Positions 43,782 through 51,721 of a stretch of DNA of 64,000 nt are shown piece by piece. A program made the translations under genes and the position numbers. Origin of the DNA: Marispirochaeta sp963667435 (GTDB lineage Bacteria; Spirochaetota; Spirochaetia; JC444; Marispirochaetaceae). Position 1 is the stretch's first letter; every line of letters begins with the position of its first letter. Below the pieces are notes generated by a model. It was not told the origin of the DNA. It made no database searches and worked only from the letters and a program-made list of their open reading frames with translations. Location: NCBI GenBank assembly GCA_963667435.1, contig OY763414.1:1240001-1304000 (forward strand), given 5' to 3'.

Positions 43782-44789
43782 CTACCGGTTATCCAGGGCA
43801 AGAAAATCAGGATCCGAGGAGAGACTCTGCACCATTCCCGATCTTTCGTTATGCAGTAAAAAGCGGGTACTTCTGATCTCGCTGTAGGATGGTGAAAAAA
43901 TCTGAATCCCGTTTTTTTCAGCAATAGCCCTGGCTTCCCACTGGGCTTCCGCAGCTGCCTTCTTCTGATCATCCGCGGCCTGATTCCACACATCACTGAA
44001 TACCTGCTGCTGTCGGGAAGTAAGGACCTGCCAGAAAGATGATGAAACCATTGGAACATACTGAGGAAAATACTCACTGTCGGTATAGGCATACTTCAAG
44101 CCGTATTTCCAAAGTTCTGCACTGCGTATGGTTTCAAAGGTGGTTAATATACCGTCTACATATCCGTCCCGTATCCTCGGAGGCAGATCCGGCCAGGCAA
44201 TGATTACCGCCTCTGCCCCGAGAGCCTCAATCCTCATTTTGTTCACAATCCCGCCGGCAACTCTGATTCGCAATCCATTGAGATCGGAAATCCTCTTTAT
44301 CGGTTTTTTCGTTGTAAAAATGTGTGCCGGACCAAGATCCATCCAGTCTCCCGGTATAACCACATTCAATTTCGATTCTATCCTGCGAATAATATCCCGG
44401 CCTACGGGTTGATCCAGAAGCTGATCCATATCCGCTGAGGTGGCGCCATAAAAATCCGGCAGAAGGAAATAGTCCGTTTCGGGAATATACTTTCCGAGCT
44501 GCCAGGTGCCGGGTACTGCCATTTCAATATCACCCCGTACCAGGGCACTGACTACCTGACTGTCACGGTAGAGCCGGGCGCTGTGATAGACTTCAACCTC
44601 AATACTGTCCTGCATTCGCAGGCGCAGTTCCTGGGCAAATTTCATAACTGCCTGTGTCTGAACATGCGTTTCTGTATTTTCCAATGAAATTCGCAGACGA
44701 GGACGACTTTGGGCAGAGATGGTTGTTGAGGAAATCAATATACTGACAATAATAATCAGGATTCGACTCAGTCCCGTCTTCACTGGCAC
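43782..44789 (-). CDS. TRAP-type DctP solute-binding protein
   Basis: A 335-residue periplasmic binding protein of the DctP family. A signal peptide (about 1-26, ISAQS) is followed by LRISLENTETHVQTQAVMKFAQEL, IEVEVYHSARLYRDSQVVSALVRGDIEMAVPGTWQLGKY, and the ligand-arginine region LNGLRIRVAGGIVNKMRIEALGAEAV. The start is a GTG (44789, or 44783 with better ribosome spacing). There are no dctQ or dctM membrane genes beside it; instead a histidine kinase follows. It is probably a sensory, not transport, component. Confidence 0.85.
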   Translation of the reverse strand: MPVKTGLSRILIIIVSILISSTTISAQSRPRLRISLENTETHVQTQAVMKFAQELRLRMQDSIEVEVYHSARLYRDSQVVSALVRGDIEMAVPGTWQLGKYIPETDYFLLPDFYGATSADMDQLLDQPVGRDIIRRIESKLNVVIPGDWMDLGPAHIFTTKKPIKRISDLNGLRIRVAGGIVNKMRIEALGAEAVIIAWPDLPPRIRDGYVDGILTTFETIRSAELWKYGLKYAYTDSEYFPQYVPMVSSSFWQVLTSRQQQVFSDVWNQAADDQKKAAAEAQWEARAIAEKNGIQIFSPSYSEIRSTRFLLHNERSGMVQSLSSDPDFLALDNR

Positions 44790-44832
44790 CCCTTGTGTAA
44801 AGCTTAAGCAATGGAGAGCTCTGGTGCAAATA

Positions 44833-44868
44833 AAATGCGGAAGGAACCGGCAGATTCTATCCGCATTT
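44833..44868 (-). terminator. Intrinsic terminator after the small 54-residue gene
   Basis: AAATGCGGA (44833-44841) and TCCGCATTT (44860-44868) form a 9-bp stem; the minus strand continues TATTT. It separates the small gene from the TRAP/kinase operon. Confidence 0.6.
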
Positions 44869-44876
44869 AACCATTC

Positions 44877-45041
44877 TCAATCTTTCCAGCTAACGGTGAT
44901 CTTCTCCTGAGGTATCTTGTTTTTAATGATTTCAGATAGGCGGATCAGCTCATCTTTACAGCAGTCCACGGTTTTTCCTTTTGAAAGTCTGGCTTTCAGT
45001 TCATCGGCAAACTGAGTAAGGGTAATCTCTTTTTGTGACAT
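44877..45041 (-). CDS. Small hypothetical protein (54 aa)
   Basis: The start at 45041 (MSQKEITLTQFADELKARL) is chosen because GAGGAGG lies 5 nt upstream; an upstream in-frame extension lacks support. The protein is a charged helical peptide with an adjacent Cys pair (TVDCCKDEL) and ends KITVSWKD. No family is recognised. It stands alone between the TRAP/kinase operon and the FabF gene, with its own terminator. Confidence 0.5.
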   Translation of the reverse strand: MSQKEITLTQFADELKARLSKGKTVDCCKDELIRLSEIIKNKIPQEKITVSWKD

Positions 45042-45225
45042 GGCATCCTCCTCATATACTTTAAAAGTACCATTCAGGTGGTGCGAACGCAAGAAATTTA
45101 GCCGTATCCCGCGATATCATACCCCTGTAAGCAAGATATAACAAAAACCTTACAAAACAGCCTGTACTAATTCCGGTTTACCTGACATACTCACGATGTC
45201 GGTCGCCGGCCGATACAATAGAATT

Positions 45226-46476
45226 ATGAATAGAATTAAGCAGCCTGATGATATTGTTGTTACCGGAATCGGGATTATTTCCTCGATTGGCAACACCAAA
45301 GAGACTTTCTGGACAAATCTTACCGCCGGAGTATCAGGAGCCGCCCGTATCCAGGCTTTTGACCCCGAAGGATTCGGTACAACCTTTGCCTGCGAGGTAA
45401 AGGATTTTAATCCACAGACACTTATGGATCGGCGCAGAGCCAAAAGAATGGCACGCTTCAGCCAGTTTGCCACCTGTGCAAGCCTGGAAGCACTTTCAGA
45501 CTCCGGTCTTGATATGGATAAAGAAGATGCCGGCCGTATAGGCTGTATTATCGGAACAGGGGCAGGAGACTACTCTCTCCTTGAGGTTCAGCACAGAACC
45601 TTCTTTGAAAAAGGGCCCCTTAAAGCTCACCCCCTTACCGTACCCCAGGTAATCCCGAACATGGCGGCGGGAAACGCAGCTATAGAAATCGGCATTCATG
45701 GACCGAATTTCGCCGCGATCTCCGCCTGCGCCACCGGCACACACGCCGTGGCTACAGCAGCTATGCTTATACAGTGCGGACAAGCAGACATTATGTTTGC
45801 CGGAGGCGCCGAAGCAACAGTAAGTCCGGTTGCCGTGGATGCGTACGGGTGTATGAAGGTTCTTTCAACCAGGAACAGCGACCCCGTAGCAGCAAGCCGT
45901 CCTTTTGATCGGGACAGAGACGGGTTTGTCATGGGAGAAGGTTCTGCAATTCTGGTACTGGAAAAGAGAGAACATGCGGAAAAGCGAAACGCCAGAATCT
46001 ATGCAGTGCTGGCGGGTGCCGGCATGACTTCCGATGCCTATTCAATAGCAGCTCCCCGGGACGATGGACGCTGGGCTGCCGCAGCGATGAAAAGTGCAAT
46101 GTATCAGAGCAGGCTCAACCCGGAGGACATCGGCTACATAAACGCCCATGGAACCTCTACAACTGCCAATGACATCACTGAAACACGGGCCATCAAGGAT
46201 GCCCTAAAAGACCATGCCTACAAAGTCCCCGTAAGTTCGGTTAAATCCATGATAGGTCATGCCCTTGGTGCAGCAGGTGCAATAGAAGCAGCAGTCTCAG
46301 CCTTATCGCTCTACCACGGTGTGCTCCCGCCCACAATCAATCTTGAAACACCGGATCCGGAATGCGATCTAGATTATATTCCGGGATCGGCCAGAGAAAT
46401 ACAACCCAAAGCAGTATTATCCAACTCCTTCGGCTTCGGAGGCCATAATGGAGTGCTCGCTTTTACACAAAACTGA
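45226..46476 (+). CDS. fabF: Beta-ketoacyl-ACP synthase II
   Basis: A 416-residue condensing enzyme of fatty-acid synthesis. The Cys-His-His triad is present: C168 in SACATGTH, H308 in NAHGTSTTAND and H345 in SMIGHALGAAG. DIVVTGIGIISSIG opens the thiolase fold and SNSFGFGGHN closes it. The start at 45226 gives the usual N-terminus; an ATG 30 nt upstream is less likely. No ACP, fabD or fabG is adjacent. It pairs with the flavoprotein gene 30 nt downstream, so the two probably work together on an acyl chain. Confidence 0.9.
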   Translation: MNRIKQPDDIVVTGIGIISSIGNTKETFWTNLTAGVSGAARIQAFDPEGFGTTFACEVKDFNPQTLMDRRRAKRMARFSQFATCASLEALSDSGLDMDKEDAGRIGCIIGTGAGDYSLLEVQHRTFFEKGPLKAHPLTVPQVIPNMAAGNAAIEIGIHGPNFAAISACATGTHAVATAAMLIQCGQADIMFAGGAEATVSPVAVDAYGCMKVLSTRNSDPVAASRPFDRDRDGFVMGEGSAILVLEKREHAEKRNARIYAVLAGAGMTSDAYSIAAPRDDGRWAAAAMKSAMYQSRLNPEDIGYINAHGTSTTANDITETRAIKDALKDHAYKVPVSSVKSMIGHALGAAGAIEAAVSALSLYHGVLPPTINLETPDPECDLDYIPGSAREIQPKAVLSNSFGFGGHNGVLAFTQN

Positions 46477-46506
46477 ACAAGCAGATCTGTAATATGGAGG
46501 ACTATC

Positions 46507-47985
46507 TTGAATACACCAGTTATTGAAAACACTGTAAGCACCATAAAAAAAATTGCCGATGACCTTTCCGGATCCCTACCGGTAAAGCATATCCAGTCTT
46601 TTCTCAGCAATATCAATATGGCCGGACGAATTGAGTTACCAGCCCTGAAGATAGGCAACCTTCACATAAGAAAGCCGGTTGTACAGGGTGGAATGGGAGT
46701 CGGGCTCTCACTTTCAGGACTGGCCGCCGCAGTTGCCAATGCCGGAGGCGTCGGGGTAATTGCCGCGAATGCCATCGGGATGCTTGAAAAAGACTATTTC
46801 AAAAATGGAAGAGCCGCCAACCTCACCGCCCTGCGAAGGGAAATCCGCACAGCTCGAAGCACCAGCGACGGAGTTATCGGTGTGAACATCATGGTTGCGG
46901 TGAACGACTTCCACGAACTTCTCGATGTCGCTATAGAAGAGAAGGTTGATATAGTATTTATGGGAGCAGGTCTGCCTATTAAGAATCTTCCGGTGGAGAA
47001 GATGAGGGATGCCGGCGTAAAAGCTGTTCCCATTGTAAGCTCAGCCCGGGCTGTTGAAATGATTTTTAAAATGTGGAAGAAAATCTATAACGATGTTCCG
47101 GATGCAGTAGTGCTTGAAGGACCTCTTGCCGGAGGCCATATCGGATTTTCCGCAGAACAGATCGATCAGCCCGAATTCCAGCTGGAAAACCTTCTTCCGC
47201 AGATTGTTGAGGCGGTAAAACCATTTGAAGCAGATTTCGGTCGCTCAATTCCCGTGATCGCCGGGGGCGGAGTTTTCACCGGAGAAGATATTCACCGCAT
47301 GATCAAACTTGGAGCGTCAGCAGTGCAAATGGGAACCAGGTTCATTGCAACCGACGAGTGTGACGCTGACAGGGCATTCAAAGAAGCATACGTTGCCTGC
47401 AGCAAAGAGGATATCGGCCTGATAAAAAGTCCGGTTGGCATGCCTGGACGGGCTATCCGCAATTCATTTATCAAGGATTCCGAAGCCGGACGCAGACCCT
47501 CTTTCAAGTGTGCATGGCAGTGCCTTGCAAGTTGCAAAGCGGAAGCAGCCAATTACTGCATATCAATTGCGCTCAATAATGCCAGAAGAGGAAAACTGGA
47601 ACAGGGCTTCGTCTTTGCCGGTGCAAACGCCTACCGTATAACCGGAATTGTACCGGTTGCATCTCTAATTGCAGAACTTTCCTCCGAGTACAGTAAAGCA
47701 GCCAGCGCCATGATAAATCTTCGTCTAAGCGGTCTCGTTGATTCCCTGAGAGATCTGCGGGCGCAGTACGATACAATAAAGGCACGCGCCGGCGAAGCCG
47801 GGAAAGCCTATGAGAACGCCCTTAAAGAACGGATTAAGAATATTCAGGATTCAGGGATGGAAGAGATAACCCGTCAGTATACCGCCCTTCTGAACAGCAT
47901 GAAAGAAATCCAGTTCCGGCTGACCGAAAAGCTGGCCGACTCCTGTGCCCTGCTTAACAGCAGCGTAATTCCTGCTTCCGTTTAA
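46507..47985 (+). CDS. FabK/nitronate monooxygenase-like flavoprotein with extended C-terminus
   Basis: A 492-residue FMN-dependent (beta/alpha)8 protein of the 2-nitropropane dioxygenase / FabK enoyl-ACP reductase superfamily. Typical motifs are PVVQGGMGVGLSLSGLAAAVANAGGVGVI (about 59-88), FMGAGLP, LEGPLAGGHIGFS, PVIAGGGVFTGEDI and GASAVQMGTRFIAT. After about 330 the family usually ends; here a Cys-rich stretch (FKCAWQCLASCKAEAANYC) and a C-terminal helical, probably coiled-coil tail of about 100 residues follow. The start is a TTG with GGAGG 6 nt upstream. Following FabF it may be the enoyl reductase of an unusual fatty-acid module; nitronate oxidation is the alternative. Confidence 0.82.
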   Translation: MNTPVIENTVSTIKKIADDLSGSLPVKHIQSFLSNINMAGRIELPALKIGNLHIRKPVVQGGMGVGLSLSGLAAAVANAGGVGVIAANAIGMLEKDYFKNGRAANLTALRREIRTARSTSDGVIGVNIMVAVNDFHELLDVAIEEKVDIVFMGAGLPIKNLPVEKMRDAGVKAVPIVSSARAVEMIFKMWKKIYNDVPDAVVLEGPLAGGHIGFSAEQIDQPEFQLENLLPQIVEAVKPFEADFGRSIPVIAGGGVFTGEDIHRMIKLGASAVQMGTRFIATDECDADRAFKEAYVACSKEDIGLIKSPVGMPGRAIRNSFIKDSEAGRRPSFKCAWQCLASCKAEAANYCISIALNNARRGKLEQGFVFAGANAYRITGIVPVASLIAELSSEYSKAASAMINLRLSGLVDSLRDLRAQYDTIKARAGEAGKAYENALKERIKNIQDSGMEEITRQYTALLNSMKEIQFRLTEKLADSCALLNSSVIPASV

Positions 47986-48002
47986 GGCAACAAGGGACAG
48001 AA

Positions 48003-48033
48003 ACCGCCGTCAGATTCTGGCGGCGGTTTTTTT
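48003..48033. terminator. Bidirectional terminator between convergent genes
   Basis: ACCGCCGTCAG (48003-48013) pairs with CTGGCGGCGGT (48016-48026) with one wobble, followed by seven Ts. It serves the flavoprotein gene and overlaps the end of the minus-strand gene 48010-48420. Confidence 0.85.
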
Positions 48034-48420
48034 ATCACACACCTGGTGGGCTATCTCACCGATCTCCGCTATGGCACCCCGAAGGTCCACCAGTTCTTCG
48101 TCGGTAGGATCTTTTATATGAAACTTTTCCAGAGAGCATATGGACTGAATATTCTCATACTTTAAAATTCTCTCTTTCAACTCCGGATCTACCGGCAGAA
48201 CCCGCTCAAGACCGTCCATTAAATCGGTAAAGGTGTGGTTATCCGGAAGGGAATTGTGATAGTCCAGGATTGCCATAATGTAGCTTTCCAATGACATGGA
48301 GAGCAGATTATAACGAATGGTGGCAAGAAGTTTTACTTTCCCGCCCTCTTTCGGGGTTCCTGATTTCAGATATTTGTCGCCATGTTCCAGCCATTCCGGC
48401 CATGTCAGTGCGCTGCTCAT
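48010..48420 (-). CDS. Hypothetical protein
   Basis: A 136-residue soluble, mostly helical protein (LATIRYNLLSMSLESYIMAILDYH, FTDLMDGLERVLPVDPELKERILKYENIQSI, DEELVDLRGAIAEIGEIAHQVC). The helix pattern is reminiscent of HEPN-like or DUF-type four-helix proteins but lacks an R-x4-6-H motif. It overlaps the upstream 103-residue gene by 4 nt, implying a coupled pair. No family is recognised. Confidence 0.6.
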   Translation of the reverse strand: MSSALTWPEWLEHGDKYLKSGTPKEGGKVKLLATIRYNLLSMSLESYIMAILDYHNSLPDNHTFTDLMDGLERVLPVDPELKERILKYENIQSICSLEKFHIKDPTDEELVDLRGAIAEIGEIAHQVCDKKTAARI

Positions 48421-48728
48421 AGACTCTCCTTGGTAAAAGTAAGTTCCAGCTCCTCACCTTTGGGCTTCATGGAAAACACCCCTTCCCGGCTCAGGCTGCA
48501 TTTATACTTTGCACAAACAGTGCCAAGACTGTTGTAAATTTCATCTCTGTCTGCCTTCGGGCTCTCTTCATTGAAGTGACAAATCAAGCCGTTATCTACA
48601 TTCTCATCAAATTGCAGAATAAAGGCAGAATGTTCGGGAAATATGAGATCATCATAGGCATATGAGACCTCAAGGCCGGTTGCTTCCGCTAAAATTGTCC
48701 TGACAGCTTCTATATCTCTGGTTTTCAT
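48417..48728 (-). CDS. Hypothetical protein
   Basis: A 103-residue alpha/beta protein (LEVSYAYDDLIFPEHSAFILQFDENV, GLICHFNEES, VCAKYKCSLSREGVFSMKP, EELELTFTKESL). It may be a compact ferredoxin-like fold. It is the first gene of a two-gene unit with the helical protein at 48010. The pair could be a small two-component complex or toxin-antitoxin-like set, but nothing in the sequence shows this directly. Confidence 0.6.
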   Translation of the reverse strand: MKTRDIEAVRTILAEATGLEVSYAYDDLIFPEHSAFILQFDENVDNGLICHFNEESPKADRDEIYNSLGTVCAKYKCSLSREGVFSMKPKGEELELTFTKESL

Positions 48729-48825
48729 AGCATGAAGAACATAGAAAAGAACGGGACCTGGGTCAATAGTTTTATTTTATTTTTCTTACTTTTTTAAAGA
48801 TATTTCAACAAAAGTACATTTTCAT

Positions 48826-48868
48826 TACATATATGTAAATTCATAATGACTTATTACATTTATGTACA
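48826..48868. promoter_or_regulatory. Two related palindromes upstream of modA
   Basis: TTACATATATGTAA (48826-48839, perfect) and TTACATTTATGTAC (48855-48868, 2 mismatches in symmetry) are centred 29 bp apart. A third weaker palindrome TTACGTAA lies at 48915-48922. They sit in the 378-bp gap between the divergent hypothetical pair and modA. They may be operators of either transcript. No gene or known riboswitch is seen in the gap. Confidence 0.45.
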
Positions 48869-49106
48869 GTATTGCCCGATCGTAAAACTCCCGACCACGC
48901 CCCTTTCTGTTACGTTACGTAATGTTTCGTACCAATTCGTCCGTCCTTCTAAATGCAGTTGGAGCCTATACATAGAGCAATTAACCGGAGATGTTTCAGA
49001 CAATCATTATCTCCTGAAATTCTGTCCAGATTCAGTGCTTGGTATGAAGTTTGCAATTATAAACATGGGGACAGTACCCCAATAGATTAAACGATTGAGG
49101 AAAGAT

Positions 49107-49880
49107 ATGAACAGAAAGCTGATTATTACCGCCGGATTTGTCCTGCTCCTTGGATGCCTGCTTACCGCCGAAGGAAAACAGGAAACTAAACAATCCATTA
49201 CCGTGTACATAGCCGCCAGTACAACTGATCTCATGGAAGAGATCGGCGGGCTCTACACTGATATCGCAGGGGTTACGGTTAACCTGAACCCTGCCTCCAG
49301 CGGAACTCTTGCCCGACAGATAGAACAGGGAGCTCCTGCTGATGTGTATGTTTCCGCATCAAAGAAATGGATGGATTATGTTGAAGAACTTGGAGTAACA
49401 GAAACACGTGCACCTTTTGTAACCAACCGACTGGTATTGATTGTCCCTGAAGATTCAGCTTTATCACTGCCGGAGATAGATAATAATGTTGATCTTCCGA
49501 GTCTTTTTTCCGGCAGACTCTCCATGGGCGACCCGGAACATGTACCAGCAGGCAAATATGCCATGGAAGCCCTTAAAAACTTCGGCTGGTATGCTCCTCT
49601 GGAAAGCCGGATTCTGCCGGGAAGTGATGTTCGTGCGGCAATGGCGGTTGTGGAACTGGGTGAAACGGAAATAGGCATTGTGTACGAAACGGACGCGAAG
49701 AAGTCATCAAGGGTTAAAATTGCAGGCAGTTTCCCGGAAGAATCCCACACACCCATAGCCTATTTCATTGCAGATTTGAAAGGAGGCAGTATGGCTGCCA
49801 GGGAGTTTACCCGTTTTGTACTCGAATCACCTGAAGCACAGAACTGCAGCAGAAAATACGGATTTTCCCTGCCGGAATAA
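49107..49880 (+). CDS. modA: Molybdate-binding protein of ABC transporter
   Basis: A 257-residue periplasmic binding protein. The ATG at 49107 is chosen for GAGGAAAG just upstream and the signal peptide it opens (about 1-21, LLTAEGK). ModA features follow: ITVYIAASTTDLMEEIG, VNLNPASSGTLARQIEQGAPADVYVSASKKWMDYV, MGDPEHVPAGKYAMEAL and GIVYETDA. It is the first gene of modABC. Tungstate cannot be excluded as ligand. Confidence 0.9.
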   Translation: MNRKLIITAGFVLLLGCLLTAEGKQETKQSITVYIAASTTDLMEEIGGLYTDIAGVTVNLNPASSGTLARQIEQGAPADVYVSASKKWMDYVEELGVTETRAPFVTNRLVLIVPEDSALSLPEIDNNVDLPSLFSGRLSMGDPEHVPAGKYAMEALKNFGWYAPLESRILPGSDVRAAMAVVELGETEIGIVYETDAKKSSRVKIAGSFPEESHTPIAYFIADLKGGSMAAREFTRFVLESPEAQNCSRKYGFSLPE

Positions 49881-49911
49881 TCATACATAAAACATAGCCC
49901 GGGGAGTAAAT

Positions 49912-50613
49912 ATGAATGCAGCAGCTATCTACACAACAGTTCTACTGTCCATTAAGATTGGTGTTATCGCAACAGCGTGCAATCTCCCCGTCGCTCTATT
50001 TCTGGTGTATGTCCTCTCACGCTACTCTTTTCCGGGAAAAACACTAATGGACGGATTTATCAATCTTCCACTGGTAATGCCTCCGGTAACCACCGGCTAT
50101 CTGCTGCTGTTTATCCTGGGAAAACACGGACTTATTGGTTCTGTTCTTTTTTCGGCTTTCGGCTTAAGGCTTGCCTTTACCCGGTTGGCGGCAGTGCTTG
50201 CGTCAATGGTGGTCTCCTTTCCACTTATTACCCGAAGCATACGCATATCCATGGATATGGTTGATCCCCGGCTGGAACAGGCTGCCTGTACACTGGGGGC
50301 TAACCGATTTGAAACCTTTCGCAGGGTAACCCTGCCGCTGGTGTTTCCCGGTGTTGTAAACGGCCTGATTCTCGGCTTCGCCCGAAGTATGGGAGAATTT
50401 GGCGCCACTGTAACCTTTGCCGGCAGTATTGCAGGCGAGACCCGCACAATCCCCCTCTCTGTTTATGCCCTGCTGCAGGTGCCGGGAAAAGAACGGGATG
50501 CTGCAATGCTGGTGGGAGTCTCCATTCTAATCTCGTTTCTTGCAATGTTTCTCTCTTCCCTGCTTACCGGGAAGAGCCGGGAAAAGAATGAAGGAGAACT
50601 ACAGCCCCTATGA
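49912..50613 (+). CDS. modB: Molybdate ABC transporter permease
   Basis: A 233-residue inner-membrane permease with about five helices and the EAA-type cytoplasmic loop (EQAACTLGANRFETFRRVTLPLVFPGVVNGLILGFARSMGEFG) that contacts the ATPase. The length is normal for ModB. A GGGGAG site precedes the ATG; the stop overlaps modC by 4 nt. Confidence 0.92.
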   Translation: MNAAAIYTTVLLSIKIGVIATACNLPVALFLVYVLSRYSFPGKTLMDGFINLPLVMPPVTTGYLLLFILGKHGLIGSVLFSAFGLRLAFTRLAAVLASMVVSFPLITRSIRISMDMVDPRLEQAACTLGANRFETFRRVTLPLVFPGVVNGLILGFARSMGEFGATVTFAGSIAGETRTIPLSVYALLQVPGKERDAAMLVGVSILISFLAMFLSSLLTGKSREKNEGELQPL

Positions 50614-51665
50614 GTCTGGAATTTGATGTAACACTACCCCGTCGCGATTTCACTATCGGTCTTTCCGGCAACTTCGGCAAAGAGACGATAGGTATTTACG
50701 GGCCATCCGGGGCTGGAAAAACCAGCTTCTTCAGCATGCTCCTCGGTCTTGAAAAACCGCAAAAAGGAAAAATCTCCCTGAACAAGCGAATACTCACCGA
50801 TACAGACGCTGGGATTCATATTCCTGCAAACCGCAGACGTATTGGAGTAGTCTTCCAGGAAAAGCTCCTGTTTCCCCATTTGAGTATCCGCGACAATATT
50901 CTGTTCGGGAAACGGTATGCGAAGAAGCACCGCGTGAATCTTGCGTCCATTGCCGACATGCTGGATGTCTCCCCCATGCTTGATTCAAAACCCGCGGAAA
51001 TTTCAGGGGGAGAACAGCAGCGGGTTGCCATTGCCCGGGCCCTGCTTACCTCCCCGGAAATGCTCCTTCTTGATGAACCTTTCAACGCCGTGGATGCAGA
51101 ACTGCGGCTTTCAATACTTCCCTACCTCAACCGTCTCACGGAAGAGCTTAAGATTCCCATGCTGGTAATTAGCCATGACCTTCCGGATATTCAGCGACTT
51201 ACCAGTACAGTATACCTGATACAAAAGGGAACTTGCGGAGGGTTCGGGAATATCTTTTCTCTTTTCAGCGAAAGCGATTCCATGACCGACAATGCCGGAC
51301 TGGTAAACACCTTTTCACTGTATGAGCCCCGCAAGATCGAGCCCGGCCATTACGCATGCAGTGTGGATGGTATTCCGGGAGATTTTATACAGGCGCCGGT
51401 GGCACCGGGGAAAAACTTTACGGTGATCCTTCAGCCGAATGAGATTTCCCTCTCCACTCGCAGGATAAGCAACACATCGATTCAGAACCAGCTTCCATGC
51501 AGGGTTACAGAGATTATCAGGCGTCAGGATTTTGTTTACTGCGGACTGAAAGCCGGCACAGTTCCGCTGTATGCAAAGATCACCTCTTCTGCGGTAAACG
51601 ATTTGATGCTGAAACCGGGAGACAATGTGTACGCCCTGTTTAAAACTCAGGCACTCACTTTGTAA
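50610..51665 (+). CDS. modC: Molybdate ABC transporter ATPase
   Basis: A 351-residue ATPase. Walker A GPSGAGKTS (about 31-39), signature SGGEQQRVAIAR, Walker B MLLLDEPFNAVD and the H-loop ISHD are all present. The C-terminal about 100 residues form a TOBE/MOP-like oxyanion-binding domain (FTVILQPNEISLS, CRVTEIIRRQDFVYCGLKAGTVPLYAKITS). It overlaps modB by 4 nt. Confidence 0.92.
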   Translation: MSLEFDVTLPRRDFTIGLSGNFGKETIGIYGPSGAGKTSFFSMLLGLEKPQKGKISLNKRILTDTDAGIHIPANRRRIGVVFQEKLLFPHLSIRDNILFGKRYAKKHRVNLASIADMLDVSPMLDSKPAEISGGEQQRVAIARALLTSPEMLLLDEPFNAVDAELRLSILPYLNRLTEELKIPMLVISHDLPDIQRLTSTVYLIQKGTCGGFGNIFSLFSESDSMTDNAGLVNTFSLYEPRKIEPGHYACSVDGIPGDFIQAPVAPGKNFTVILQPNEISLSTRRISNTSIQNQLPCRVTEIIRRQDFVYCGLKAGTVPLYAKITSSAVNDLMLKPGDNVYALFKTQALTL

Positions 51666-51685
51666 TACTGTTTTTCAATTGTTCA

Positions 51686-51714
51686 TTGAGACATCTGACC
51701 CATGCAGCTATAAT
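51686..51714 (+). promoter_or_regulatory. Promoter of the HTH/molybdate-binding-like regulator (predicts a leaderless mRNA)
   Basis: TTGAGA (51686-51691), 17-nt spacer, perfect TATAAT (51709-51714). The start codon ATG 51722 lies 7 nt after the -10, exactly where transcription should begin. Confidence 0.7.
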
Positions 51715-51721
51715 CTGTTTC

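Noticed and set aside
43782..44789. A complete TRAP transporter
   Set aside because: Only the binding protein is present; no DctQ or DctM-type membrane genes adjoin it.
48729..49106. Molybdenum-cofactor riboswitch upstream of modA
   Set aside because: No match to the recalled conserved core; only AT-rich palindromes are seen.
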